Shown: positions 1-8,550, numbered from the stretch's first letter. The stretch: 14,733 nt of DNA from Hemicentrotus pulcherrimus (GCA_003118195.1 BEXV01000330.1:22554-37286), one strand, 5' to 3'. The notes: a model not told the origin generated them from the sequence alone. A program made the numbers and translations.

Positions 1-12
1 CGGGGGGGGGGG
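1..12. other. Poly-G run at the left window edge
   Basis: An 11-base G run after a single C at the extreme end. Together with the similar run at 14717-14733 it suggests contig or sequencing-gap boundaries rather than biology. Confidence 0.6.
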
Positions 13-228
13 TTAATTGGTGAATCCGATGATCTGGGTAATGATTTAATAATCACTATATAAACCCAGAATACTATTATCATTATTATAATTTATCAGC
101 TTACAATAGTTGAGTTTATTAATCGAATAATATTAGAGTTAGCTTTTATCATAATACATACATATTCATCTTATTCTGGACACCAAAACAGTCTTCATCC
201 ACGCTCTCTGTCGTTTTCCATATTTCAG

Positions 229-1298
229 CTGCTCTCATGAATATTTGGGAGCTCATGCACAGTACCAAGTATTGGGAGGAACCTGACAAGTTTAAACCTT
301 CACGGTTTCTGAGCGATGATGGAAGAAGCATCATCAAGCCGGATGCATTCATACCATTTGGAATAGGTAGGTATAATAAATCATCTATTCATGGCTATAC
401 ATAAATCAGCGCAAGGGCGATTACAATAACCATAACAAAAGGGGAGTGTTTCAAAAAGACTAAGATCGACTTTAAGATGGACTTAACTATGGCAAGCTGT
501 TAATGCCACTTTTTGCTCTCACCATTATGATTTATCGATAAAATGTTTTCCTTCAATAAGAAATTAAAAAAAGGAGTTAATTCTGTAGATTTGTGACCAT
601 GATTTGTACGTCCCTCGAGGGACCATTGACAGTAAGTGGTAAGAGCAAATGGTGAAATGAACGGCCTGCCCTGTTTAAGTCCAGCTTAAATCCAATCTTA
701 GTCTTTGTGAAACATCCCCCTCCCCAGGGTTCGTGAACTTGTTCATGTCAAGGCATGTTTGTGCAATGAATGAGAGATTTCAGTAGTTATCAGTTCAATT
801 TATGGGTGTTTTGTATTGTAGTGCTAATTAGCATTGGCTGATTTCGTACTCTCTCCTAATTTTGACCCTACCTACTCTAGAAAATAACGAACTATAACAG
901 AAGAGTGTGCTTACTAACGTATCCTCGATTTGACGTGATTTGTGCACATATCGATAATAGATTACCAAAGTGCTAACGTCATACTCGCTCTTCGTCCCGG
1001 TCTCAGGTTCTAAACCACAAAGCCTGTCACAGGGTACATACAATTGTTATTTCGTCTTAAAAAAATTATCTTCAAGTAACTTTAACAACGTATTGATATT
1101 GTTACTTTTAATTGCGCAGGGAGCCGTGTGTGCCTTGGAGAGATATTGGCCAAGATGGAAATCTTCCTGACCTTCACTTGTCTCCTTCAAAGATTCACAT
1201 TTCGCTTGCCTGAGGATTCCCCGACAAACATAGATGCCATACCTGGTGTTGCATTGATACCGTATGATTTTCTGATCAGGGCAGAGAAAAGAGTGTAA
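229..1298 (+). CDS. Cytochrome P450, CYP2-clan-like, last two exons (3'-partial gene)
   Basis: Haem-thiolate monooxygenase, C-terminal part only. Exon 229-366 follows a pyrimidine-rich tract ending in cag at 226-228. It starts with two bases of a split codon and reads [18 protein letters not shown], then FKPSRFL (the PxRF motif), then FIPFGI. Donor gtaggt lies at 367. The second exon follows gcgcag, starts at 1120 and ends at TAA 1296-1298. Joining 366 to 1120 restores [11 protein letters not shown], the complete FxxGxRxCxG haem-binding signature with its cysteine ligand, followed by the L-helix segment [19 protein letters not shown] phase-1 intron inside this signature, and a penultimate exon of 138 nt, resemble the exon 8/9 layout of vertebrate CYP2 genes. 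The product would be ER-anchored and receive electrons from NADPH-P450 reductase (family knowledge). Substrate cannot be inferred. The I- and K-helices and N-terminus lie outside the window. Nothing in the visible part is broken. Confidence 0.9.
441..719. repeat. Foldback/MITE-like element in the P450 intron
   Basis: Long imperfect terminal inverted repeats lie at about 441-527 and 635-719. The outer parts match well: 'gtgtttcaaaaagactaag' on the left against the reverse complement of 'cttagtctttgtgaaacat' on the right. The match continues through 'gacttaa' and an inner 'tttgctct.acca' block. The centre carries a perfect 14-bp palindrome, GTCCCTCGAGGGAC, at 610-623. There is no coding capacity and no clear target-site duplication. 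The family is not recognised with certainty. Confidence 0.7.
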
Positions 1299-1371
1299 AT
1301 GTAATTTCCTCACCGATTTCTTCTTCTCTTGCATTCCTTCATAGGCCTCTATATCTCTTATCTCCCCTCCC

Positions 1372-1393
1372 CTCTCTCTCTCTCTCTCTCTCT
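1372..1393. repeat. (CT)n microsatellite
   Basis: Uninterrupted CT dinucleotides lie in a wider pyrimidine-rich stretch (about 1354-1470) just downstream of the P450 stop codon, probably in its 3'UTR or flank. Confidence 0.95.
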
Positions 1394-1541
1394 TAATATA
1401 TGGTATTGTTTCTGCATCTTACTCTTTTTCTATATCCCTCTCCTCCCTTTGCTCTTTTCCCCCTCTCCATCTCGTGTTTTGTGAATCATGTATTACAATA
1501 CCTAACCTCATTTCTAAAAAAATCCAGGATAGTATACAAAT

Positions 1542-1547
1542 AATAAA
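1542..1547 (+). terminator. Candidate poly(A) signal AATAAA for the P450 gene
   Basis: This is a canonical AATAAA hexamer about 245 nt downstream of the P450 stop codon. It is the nearest good candidate seen, but AT-rich DNA makes chance matches common. Confidence 0.35.
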
Positions 1548-1689
1548 CATCAGTAAGGTCACTAGTAAGAATTACCCACGCGAGGTACATTTGGAACAGT
1601 CTAAAACGCCCAGGGCTATAGGCAAAGGGTGTTGGGACTATTTGGAGAATTTTTACTAATGCCCGAACAAAATAATATGTATTATTCGT

Positions 1690-1872
1690 TTTTAATATAA
1701 GATAATGTTTTATTTGTTTTATAAAATGATGTTTTATAACATGACGGTCATTACCATTGGATAATGACCTGTCATTATCCAACTTACGCGTTAGGCAAAA
1801 TAAATCCCTGGTCACGTGTACGCTTTCAACCAATCATGTGATTATGATCTACGTCATCATCTTATATTATAT
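1690..1872. repeat. Palindromic repeat cluster with a perfect 12-bp hairpin
   Basis: The centre, 1757-1782, is TTGGATAATGAC, a 2-nt spacer, then its exact reverse complement. Outer partial arms 'aatataagataatg' (left) and 'catcatcttatatt' (right) could be short terminal repeats of an element of about 180 bp. An E-box CACGTG lies near 1813. No coding potential was seen. Confidence 0.45.
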
Positions 1873-2087
1873 TGTAATATAGAAATAAGAAATTTACTCA
1901 TAATGTGTATATATATTATACAGAGGTATGTAGAGATTATTATCCATTAGTTAATGCATAACCAATGAAATAATAAATGCATGAATCAATAATTAATACC
2001 TATATCATTTTCTTTATGTATATGTATATATATGGTGTAAACATGATCCATCAATGAGGAACAATAAAGAAAAATAACAGATTTGTT

Positions 2088-2190
2088 TTAACCCTAAAAA
2101 GGCCAGGCTGTTTGAGGTCTTGATACGGCCGGGGGGGGGGCATTTTGGCCACCCCCCTAAGATCTCGGACGTGAAACGACCGATCGCCGC
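2088..2190. repeat. Dispersed G-run repeat, copy 1
   Basis: Begins 'ttaaccctaaaaaggcc', then has a G10 run followed by 'cattttggccacccccc' and 'taagatctcgg'. It shares its core (G-run, CAT-AT-rich-TGGCC, C-run) with the copy near 2737-2835. It probably belongs to a dispersed repeat family. Confidence 0.5.
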
Positions 2191-2736
2191 GAAAATATGC
2201 AAGCATGTCGAGTGAAGAGTATGAATACTATGTTAAATTAATTTTTGTTTAATTCACTCATTTGCATATTTATGGTAATTTATGCAAATACGGTAATAGA
2301 ATTCACTTTTTTACCCATAAGTCTTATATTCTTTATATTTGAGCATTCTTTTTCACTACATGTATTCCTTAGGCCAATAATACAACAAACAATTTGGAAG
2401 AGCTAGGTTATTCCTTATCTTATCTGTTGTTTTAATCATGCCATTTCACTATTTTTTCACCTTTTGTATTCTTTGTATTTTATTATTTTGGGTAATTTCT
2501 AACTACAATTCAACTATTTTGGCTCCCAAAACAAACACCTAAACTTAAAACAAGACTCATTAACCAATGTTTTATCTGTTTTTAGGAAAACTTACATTTC
2601 CATATGTTTTGTACACAAATCATGAAAATGAGCGATTTTCGAGCTGACATGCAAAGACATAAGGTTACGTGACTTTGTAACCGTACCCCCGCTTTTCCAA
2701 AAAAAAAAATTGTTTTAAAAGATTTGCAAAGACTCG

Positions 2737-2835
2737 AAAGAAAAAGGTCAGTGAGCGGCGGGGCGCGGTTCCCCAAACAAGCAGTAAAATCGCGGGGGGG
2801 GGGGGCATAATGGCCCCCGGCTCTATTGGGGTTAA
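2737..2835. repeat. Dispersed G-run repeat, copy 2
   Basis: Holds a G12 run followed by 'cataatggcccccggc' and ends 'ctattggggttaa'. The reverse complement therefore opens 'ttaaccccaatag', like the opening of the copy at 2088. The core is nearly palindromic, so the relative orientation is best judged from this flank, which suggests inverted orientation. Confidence 0.5.
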
Positions 2836-4125
2836 TATACAGATGGTTGAAAAAAAACAAAAGACTAAGGCAAACATTATAATTCTGATTTTTTTTTTTT
2901 TTTTAGTACAGAGCAAATGGGAGAGGAGCTCGCAAGATACGTCACAGAGTTGACAATTAGTGATTGATTGATCACAAATTCACAAATGTATAACTTTCAT
3001 ATTTCAAATCGTAATTTGCTGAAACTTGCATTGCCCTGTTCCTCTCATATTCTGCTTCATATTAAAAACAATTTGATGTTAGGTTAATTATTGATGAATT
3101 ATTGCAATTGTGCTGATGGACTTTCTATTTGAAGAATAACTTAGAAACTACTAAAATAGTGTTTAGGGCATGTGTTGTTCTTCTTTAGTTAATGTGCTTT
3201 TATCAAGGTTATACAATCATACAGTCCATAAAATGAAAAACGAAGCTAATGGCATTAAAAGTGGTAAAACAATAATGCTATCATAGTGAGGTCTCATTTT
3301 AAAATGCAAACAACTTAAAGATAAACTTGAGTTCTGGTAGATATAAAGAAAATAAATTATCATAGAATTTGCAAAACAATTTTGGTAGAAAATGTTTAGA
3401 GGATGATTAACCAACAAAAAGACAAGGAAATCCGGGTATTTAGGCCTGACACCATGTGCTTAACAAAGGCCCTTCTGTGCAAATGGGAGTTGTGGTCTTT
3501 ATCAAAGATGATGCCCAGAAAGTTTTTGTGGAAACGTTTTTATTTCACTGGTTCAAACTACCAATCTACTGCAGGATAAAAAAATCCAGAAGAAATCATA
3601 GCATTTTTCTCTCAAAATACGACTCCCATCACACAGCTCAAGATTAGCTTTAATCAGTCTTTTGATATCAGGATTTCATCAGTCAAATCCCACCGTTTAC
3701 ATTTCATTACGCCTAACGGGTAAATATGGAATTCGAACCTATTTGGAAGAATTAGAGTTATAATAATCATTATAATTATAATAAAAGTGTGGTAGAGTAC
3801 CTCGTATCCAGTTGTGATCCATTAGTGCATCCCGAAAACATTTCCGAAGCTGTTATATACATCGATATTTAACTGCGGACACCTCATTGGGTAAACATTA
3901 CAAATGTTCATAAAGATAAGTCATTAGAGGGTACAAGTTAAACAATAGAGTTTAGCCTAGAGTCTGCAACAAAAACGGGTAACTAAACTAAACAAAAGAT
4001 GACCAACAAAACAACCTATAGTGGTTAGGGGGCTAAGTTACGTTATACCGAAGAAAGGGTTAATGATTGTCATGACTACAGACAATGGCTATACCCCTAC
4101 ATTTTTGTTATTTACCTGAAGATAT

Positions 4126-4560
4126 TCATTTTGAAGTACTTTTGCTATCGATGGCGTCGATATTGTGCTTCTCTTTAACATTGACCTCGTGACTATTGAC
4201 CTCTTGACCCGGTCGAACATGATCCATCTGATCCTTGTTGACCACGCATCTAAAGACGTCGAACCTCTTAGGCGGATAACCTCTCTTGAAGACCATGTCC
4301 GTTGCGTAGGAGACATCGACAAGAGTAACAAAGGAGACAATGGAAGAGAAGGTGCGATGAGGAAACAACTGACCGAGCTCCTCTTCATAGAACTGGTAGT
4401 GGATGACGGCTGGGAGGTTGAGCGCGTGTTCGCCGCCTAGCAGCCGCAGCAGAAGTCCGAGGGCAAACGCGGCGGCCGAGCCGTAGGTGTTTGACTTCTT
4501 GACGTGGATGACGCACACGAACTGCGGAAACAGCAGGACGTAGACGAAATCGGCACAGGA
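4126..4560 (-). CDS. SLC5A7: High-affinity choline transporter (CHT)-like C-terminal exon, possibly a fragment
   Basis: SLC5 sodium:solute symporter family; in animals CHT carries choline into cholinergic terminals using Na+ and Cl- (family knowledge). The minus-strand frame reads ADFVYVLLFPQFVCVIHVKK, then SNTYGSAAAFALGLLLRLLG, GEHALNLPAVIHY, and a last hydrophobic segment around TFSSIVSFVTLVDVSYATDM. These match the CHT C-terminal pattern of a helix, NTYG, GGE, FP-RT and a final helix. A polar cytoplasmic tail ends at TGA 4126-4128. Recognisable CHT similarity continues upstream to codon 4552-4554, but TAA lies in frame at 4561-4563 and no AG lies between. The only good acceptor, ccgcag at 4522, would cut off about 10 conserved residues. 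The exon is therefore either bounded by an unusual acceptor, affected by a sequence error, or part of a pseudogene. No further CHT exon was seen upstream to 5200. Confidence 0.75.
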   Translation of the reverse strand, partial: SCADFVYVLLFPQFVCVIHVKKSNTYGSAAAFALGLLLRLLGGEHALNLPAVIHYQFYEEELGQLFPHRTFSSIVSFVTLVDVSYATDMVFKRGYPPKRFDVFRCVVNKDQMDHVRPGQEVNSHEVNVKEKHNIDAIDSKSTSK

Positions 4561-5096
4561 TTACACAATATATAGTCCTAAGGTCTAAGAACTGAACAAG
4601 AGAACTAAAATGATCCCTTAACAGGGCTTAGAACTCGTTAAATAGCTAACTAGTCTTCCACCTTTGGATTGAGAGTCAAGTGATTAAAACAAAAAATCAC
4701 GACAACTATTAACTGAATCATTCTGGCAAAAATCGTGGGCGGGGCGGAAAGGGTGGGGTTACTTAGATTTGAAAATAATATTGATAAGGGATCGAGCAAA
4801 TTTCGTATTATCATCGTCTGACCTTACCTAACGGTGTTCTGACGATATTATTGTATATTTTTCTGACCTCACAGGTTCTTTATGTCAGTTCATTAAAGGT
4901 GGTCTAAAAATATTCTTGTAGACTTTTCTGACAAATAAAATACCCTTGAGGTGATTTCTTGAAAGTAGTTGAGGTCGTGTTGGAAATGTTTATCTCATCA
5001 ATATAATAAAAAGATCCATCAAATTTTCAGATTGCCTTCGATAAAGTGCCACTTACCGACGGCCAAACCGGTTGATTCCATTCAGCAGACGGTCCG
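4561..5096. other. Non-coding stretch upstream of the CHT-like exon
   Basis: AT-rich with no recognised exon, although the missing 5' exons of the choline transporter would lie on the minus strand in this direction. A donor-like GTAAGT occurs on the minus strand near 5053, but the sequence before it encodes nothing recognisable. Confidence 0.5.
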
Positions 5097-5236
5097 AGCC
5101 AGCGACCCGTTGATCGGTTGAGCACCGCATGTGTCGGCCAATAGGCCTAGTGCATTAGCCGAACCAGCGGCCGAACCAGCGGCCTGGTGATTGGTCGATC
5201 ACCGTGTGCGTCGACCAATAGGCATTGTGCGTTATT
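5097..5236 (+). repeat. Diverged 77-bp tandem duplication carrying CCAAT boxes
   Basis: Two units aligned at a 77-nt spacing: CCAGC at 5099 and 5176, and GACCAATAGGC or GGCCAATAGGC, with CCAAT at 5138 and 5215. Both continue into 'tgcatta' or 'tgcgtta'. Between them, the 12-mer GAACCAGCGGCC occurs twice in tandem (5161-5172, 5173-5184). The block is much more GC-rich than its surroundings, which suggests a regulatory or mobile-element origin. Confidence 0.75.
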
Positions 5237-5295
5237 GTTCAAATTATCGATCGAACTATAGACCGCTCTGTCGGTCGTCCCGTAAAGTATAAAAG
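5138..5295 (+). promoter_or_regulatory. Candidate RNA polymerase II promoter: CCAAT boxes plus TATAAAAG
   Basis: CCAAT boxes at 5138 and 5215, an inverted one (ATTGG) at 5190, and TATAAAAG at 5288-5295. The second CCAAT is 73 nt upstream of the TATA box, close to typical animal promoter spacing, predicting transcription from about 5320 rightwards. No conventional gene follows; a hammerhead-like motif sits at the predicted start. This could be the promoter of a degenerate retroelement. Confidence 0.4.
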
Positions 5296-5317
5296 ACCCT
5301 TGCTTACATTATTTTTT

Positions 5318-5360
5318 ATCACCAGACGAAGTGTTGGAGATAGCGCACGAAACGTCGTGT
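5318..5360 (+). ncRNA. Degenerate hammerhead-ribozyme-like motif
   Basis: Core order: CAC (5320-5322), CAGACGA (5323-5329, against consensus CUGANGA), an extra A, GTG...CAC as helix II (5331-5348), GAAA (5349-5352), CGTC, then GTG (5357-5359), which can pair with the first CAC as helix I. The U-to-A change at the second core position would probably abolish cleavage, and the extra A before helix II is non-canonical. Similar GACGAAG...CGAAACGTC strings are typical of Penelope-like retroelement terminal repeats (family knowledge). No reverse transcriptase is present nearby. Confidence 0.35.
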
Positions 5361-5743
5361 TTCTTTTAGATTCCTTAGTGATCACATTGCAAGACAAACG
5401 AATATCACTAGCGATATTATTTGATACTACATCCGCAATGAGTAATATATTAAGCATAATAATAGTTATTGTATAGCGATATTATTTTCGAAACTATTAT
5501 TATATTTATCAACTGGTATTAGTATTGTTATTTTTATAACAGTATGCTACCAAAGAATTGCATATCCGGAATCAGCTTGCCATGTTGGCGGAAGAGGGCT
5601 AAAGGGGGCCACAAGATGCCATTGTGATTACTAATCCTTAGCGGTGCAAGGATTTAAACGGGTTCATATGCCTAATTTAAATTTGTAATAATGTAAACTT
5701 GTTAAACTTCCCATGATATTTGTAATATATATACAATATATAC

Positions 5744-5875
5744 AGGCGTGAAGAAAATGGTCTAGGAACGTGAGACGTAGCTGTACTTTACTAGTTTATT
5801 ACGAGCTTTCGGCTTGTGAGGCCTTCTTCAGGTTCTTGCTACGTCTCACGTTCCTAGACCATTTTCTTCACGCCT
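5744..5875 (-). repeat. Perfect 38-bp inverted repeat enclosing a hammerhead-like core
   Basis: Arms 5744-5781 and 5838-5875 are exact reverse complements across all 38 bases (from AGGCGTGAAG inward to CGTAGC) and are separated by 56 nt. The loop is not random: on the minus strand it carries CTGAAGA, a short helix and GAAA in hammerhead order. The arms act as a greatly extended helix I. Perfect arms imply a recent origin or maintained complementarity. Confidence 0.9.
5782..5837 (-). ncRNA. Hammerhead-ribozyme-like core (Penelope-like element type)
   Basis: Minus strand, 5' to 3': CTGAAGA (5831-5825) fits the invariant CUGANGA, then an extra A, helix II GGC...GCC (5823-5811), then GAAA (5810-5807). 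Next comes a weak helix III closed by A-U and G-C before a CUA candidate cleavage site, and GU, which pairs with AC next to the core before the long outer stem. Very short helix III and long helix I are known for type I hammerheads of Penelope-like elements (family knowledge). The extra A and weak helices make activity uncertain. Pairing was done by eye. Confidence 0.45.
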
Positions 5876-5937
5876 ACATATTCTGGAACACCCGTTGTCA
5901 TGTCAGAGTTGAGAATTCTCGCACTTTTATATACAAT

Positions 5938-6046
5938 GTTGGTCATAATGGTGGAATAATTATTTTTACCCCAGTTTAGGGAAGGATTTCGAAAAAATGA
6001 TTTATTTATAATAGTTAAAAATAATTATTAAACCATTATGACCAAC
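5938..6046. repeat. Hairpin element with 31-bp inverted repeats
   Basis: Arms 5938-5968 and 6016-6046 match at 29 of 31 positions, with gg/tt the only differences. They start GTTGGTCATAATGGT and continue AATAATTATTTTTA. The 47-nt loop has no coding potential. 'tatataca' occurs just outside the left arm and again, inverted, just outside the right arm next to a TA microsatellite. It could be a small non-autonomous transposon or a foldback. Confidence 0.75.
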
Positions 6047-6049
6047 AGA

Positions 6050-6051
<2 letters not shown>

Positions 6052-6081
<30 letters not shown>
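6052..6081. repeat. (TA)n microsatellite
   Basis: An uninterrupted TA dinucleotide run immediately follows the hairpin element at 5938-6046. Confidence 0.95.
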
Positions 6082-6085
<4 letters not shown>

Positions 6086-7027
6086 TCCCTTTAAGATGAC
6101 ATGCAATTAGAACCATATCATTTACACATGAGTGAGCATAGCCATTTAACGATAAATGAGTTTCTGAAAGAAAATAGCAAAGTGGGGCATCTGGCCATTC
6201 ACATGTAGATGAACATTTCCATTTTCATTTTCCATAGAGTCAAATTAAAACAATAGAAGAAAAAAAACTATCACAAGAAATACAAATGACAGGCATCTTG
6301 ACTGTGCTTGTCATAGCCATGCAGTTGATTCCTTGAAATTTAGATTTTTTAAAATCATATGTCTATTCAGATCCCTGGTCATGAATATTTTATTGTTTGA
6401 ATGTTCGAATCACAATGATATTGCAAATTCTCCTAAAATCGAATCGTAGTCGTGTATGAGGATAATGAGGTTGACTTTAATAGGAGAAGATGAAAAACAT
6501 TTAATGTCGCTTTCGGTACATGCATACAATATGTACATTAAAAAAGGGAGAACACAATGTACACAAACCATTTATTGAACATATGCATGAACATGAACCT
6601 GAAGAGGGAGCTGTGCAACAAACTGAATCAGAGCCATCTATACACAGAGTTTGACCAACTCGGTTTCACTTGGTCACAGCATGGCATATATTCTTTTAAT
6701 TTGTGGTTGCCTAACAAAAAAGTATTCGCCATATTGTGCCCAATTCGAACCAAGTTGCCCAAACTCTCCGAATCAATGGATTTGAATTGAATGAAATTAC
6801 ACCAGTGCCTGCAACTGGAAAAAAATGTTAAACAATTTGCGGATGCATGGCTCAATATCTCTCGAATCTCGTGTATAAGGAGTTGATATAAATGCAATAT
6901 ATTGTTCTCCAATGAAGGAAATATACCTCAAACCAAGCTTTTACGTGCTATTACCGTCACCTATTTATTCCTTTTTAATCAACGAATAGTATGCAGACCT
7001 AATTAGTAAGGAGAAGTCCCCGTATAC
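6082..7027. other. Non-coding stretch, no gene seen
   Basis: AT-rich DNA. Overlapping open frames at 6557-6790 (plus) and 6628-6912 (minus) carry no family pattern I recognise, no flanking splice logic and no supporting neighbour. I see no RNA gene. Confidence 0.5.
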
Positions 7028-7047
7028 ATGATAACAAAACTGAACAA

Positions 7048-7168
7048 AGCTTCTCTTCTTCTTTTTCTTCTGCTTTGCTTTTTCTTTTCTTCTTCCTCTT
7101 CTTTTTCCTTCTTCTTTTTCTTCTTCTTCTTCTCTTCTTCTTTTTCTTCTTCTTCCTCTACTTCTTTA
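7048..7168. repeat. Pyrimidine (TTC)n low-complexity tract
   Basis: An almost pure TTC/TCT/TTTTC tract on the plus strand. It yields artefactual Ser/Phe/Leu open frames. A second, shorter block of the same kind follows at about 7311-7371. Confidence 0.9.
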
Positions 7169-7310
7169 ATGTACATTTTATATCCTCACTTCATGTTTTG
7201 TTGTATTTTACTGTAAATATGACAGTTTTAGTCTACGGACTTTTGTCAAGTCCTTTTCTTCTACAATAAAACCAAAACTGAGTTGAATTGAGTCGAACTA
7301 AATTGAATTA

Positions 7311-7371
7311 TTCTTCTTAATTTCCTTTTTCTTATTCTTCTACTTCTCCTTCTCCTTCTTCTTCTACTTAA
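7311..7371. repeat. Second (TTC)n-type pyrimidine tract
   Basis: Interrupted CTT/TTC repeats (ttcttcttaatttcc..., cttcttcttctac). On the minus strand they encode a run of arginines, which explains the basic open frame there; that frame is not a gene. Confidence 0.85.
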
Positions 7372-7706
7372 GGTCATCAAAGAAATGAGATGTATTTTAA
7401 ATCTCCGTAAGACCAAAGGTATCTCTTCTGGATGTTTTATTCCAGTTCTCGAGTTTTTTGTTATCTTAGAAATCACATTCTGTCGATACAAAAAGGAAAA
7501 AGGTAAACACATCAATGACAGTTTGAGGAAAATGTGACCCAGAATAAAATAGTTAGGAATGTTTGAAAAAGTATTGTATACTGTGAGGTTTTGGAACCAT
7601 AACACTTATTAGAAGTTGGCCAAGTCGTACAAGAAGTCACTGGCATTTAACATAGTAAAGATCATATGGGACTACGTGGCACAAAAGGTGTGGTCCGCAA
7701 CATTTA

Positions 7707-7830
7707 ATGATAATAATAATAATATTGGATTCTTATATAGCGCACGTATCGACCTTGCAAGGTCCTCAAGGCGCTCCAACATTACCCGGCTATGCTAGGC
7801 TGCCGATTTAGCCGTTACTTGTCATATTCG
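7707..7830 (-). mobile_element. SINE-like repeat fragment
   Basis: An (ATA)n tract (7707-7725) followed by 'ttggattcttatatagcgca', a short spacer and 'cctcaaggcgctccaacatta'. This 'tatagcgc...caaggcgct' string next to a trinucleotide tract is a pattern I associate with SINE-type repeats scattered in echinoderm and other marine invertebrate genomes. The simple-sequence end would be the 3' tail, so the element is read on the minus strand. No clear tRNA-type A and B boxes remain. Confidence 0.5.
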
Positions 7831-8550
7831 ACTATGAGGGCATTTGAAATAAAGAGCCTATTTTCACCTTTCACAGAATTCAACTTTCTCTTTAATCAGT
7901 ACAGGCCCATCACATATTGAACAAAACAAAAAAAGCATGATATACGCCATGACAGGAACCATTGATGCATCAGGTCTAATCTGCATTACCAGATCTGTTC
8001 AGCTTCTCGTAGGACTCGAGCTAGACGTCCTGTTCATGTTTATTGAAGCAATTCATGAAAGAAAATGGTGAGATGGAATGTAGAAAAGTTCTATTCTGAG
8101 ACAATGCTTCGATTCCGTAACTTCTATACCCTCTTAAGGAACCAAACCTTTAGGATTTGGCACAGTTTACGTATACGTAGTTCATCTACACATGTATGCA
8201 TAGACGTACGTCCGACTATACTGGGCCAGATTAAATTGTACAATCGAATCTGCTGCATTGCAGAAAGATTTTGCGGACATCTGCTTTGTTGAATTCCCGA
8301 GACTCTACGTGGAGTAGAATTTCCCTGCCGTGTAAAATCAACTGGAATCATTTGATATTTGTTTGTTATTGATCTCACCAGTATATGTTGTCGGTGACAT
8401 TTAGGTCTATTTTTTTTCTCGTGTTGTAGCCAAATAGGATTGGATGTGATTTTTTTTTGTTATACATGATCTGGTCCAATACAAGACGCTGCACCATACC
8501 GATACAGAGGCAGTACATCCAAGAAAGGACCAATAAATATGAAAGGCTAG
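7831..8550. other. Upstream flank or first intron of the sulfotransferase gene
   Basis: No recognisable exon. The missing start-codon exon of the sulfotransferase may lie here or to the left. An open frame at 8467-8631, starting MIWSNTRRC, reads through the first visible exon in a different frame and does not carry the membrane anchor. No TATA or CCAAT arrangement stood out. Confidence 0.4.

Larger units (their letters stand above)
1873..4125. other. Intergenic, AT-rich, no gene seen
   Basis: No exon with a recognisable protein pattern was found on either strand. The stretch holds two G-run repeats (annotated separately), poly-A at 2699-2709, poly-T at 2889-2904 and scattered octamer-like ATTTGCATA words near 2260-2290. 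Open frames here are short, rich in stops around them and resemble no family I know. Confidence 0.6.

Noticed and set aside
2889..2906. Poly-T followed by AG as a strong splice acceptor
   Set aside because: The frame after it stops quickly and encodes nothing recognisable; no donor partner was identified.
4114..4128. Donor-like CAG/GTAAAT just after the CHT-like stop codon (minus strand), suggesting the exon continues
   Set aside because: The CHT frame already ends at TGA 4126-4128 before the site; using it needs a frameshift, for which there is no independent evidence.
4165..4440. Plus-strand frame antisense to the choline transporter exon
   Set aside because: Shadow of the conserved minus-strand CHT frame, with no family pattern of its own.
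7028..7269. Ser/Phe/Leu-rich open frames that look like membrane proteins
   Set aside because: They are direct translations of a TTC-type pyrimidine tract; all frames of the tract give similar low-complexity peptides.
7261..7605. Minus-strand frame with an arginine run
   Set aside because: The arginines come from the antisense of a second CTT tract; the rest matches no family.
8065..8378. Overlapping frames on both strands as possible small genes
   Set aside because: Neither resembles a known family and there is no splice or polyadenylation context.
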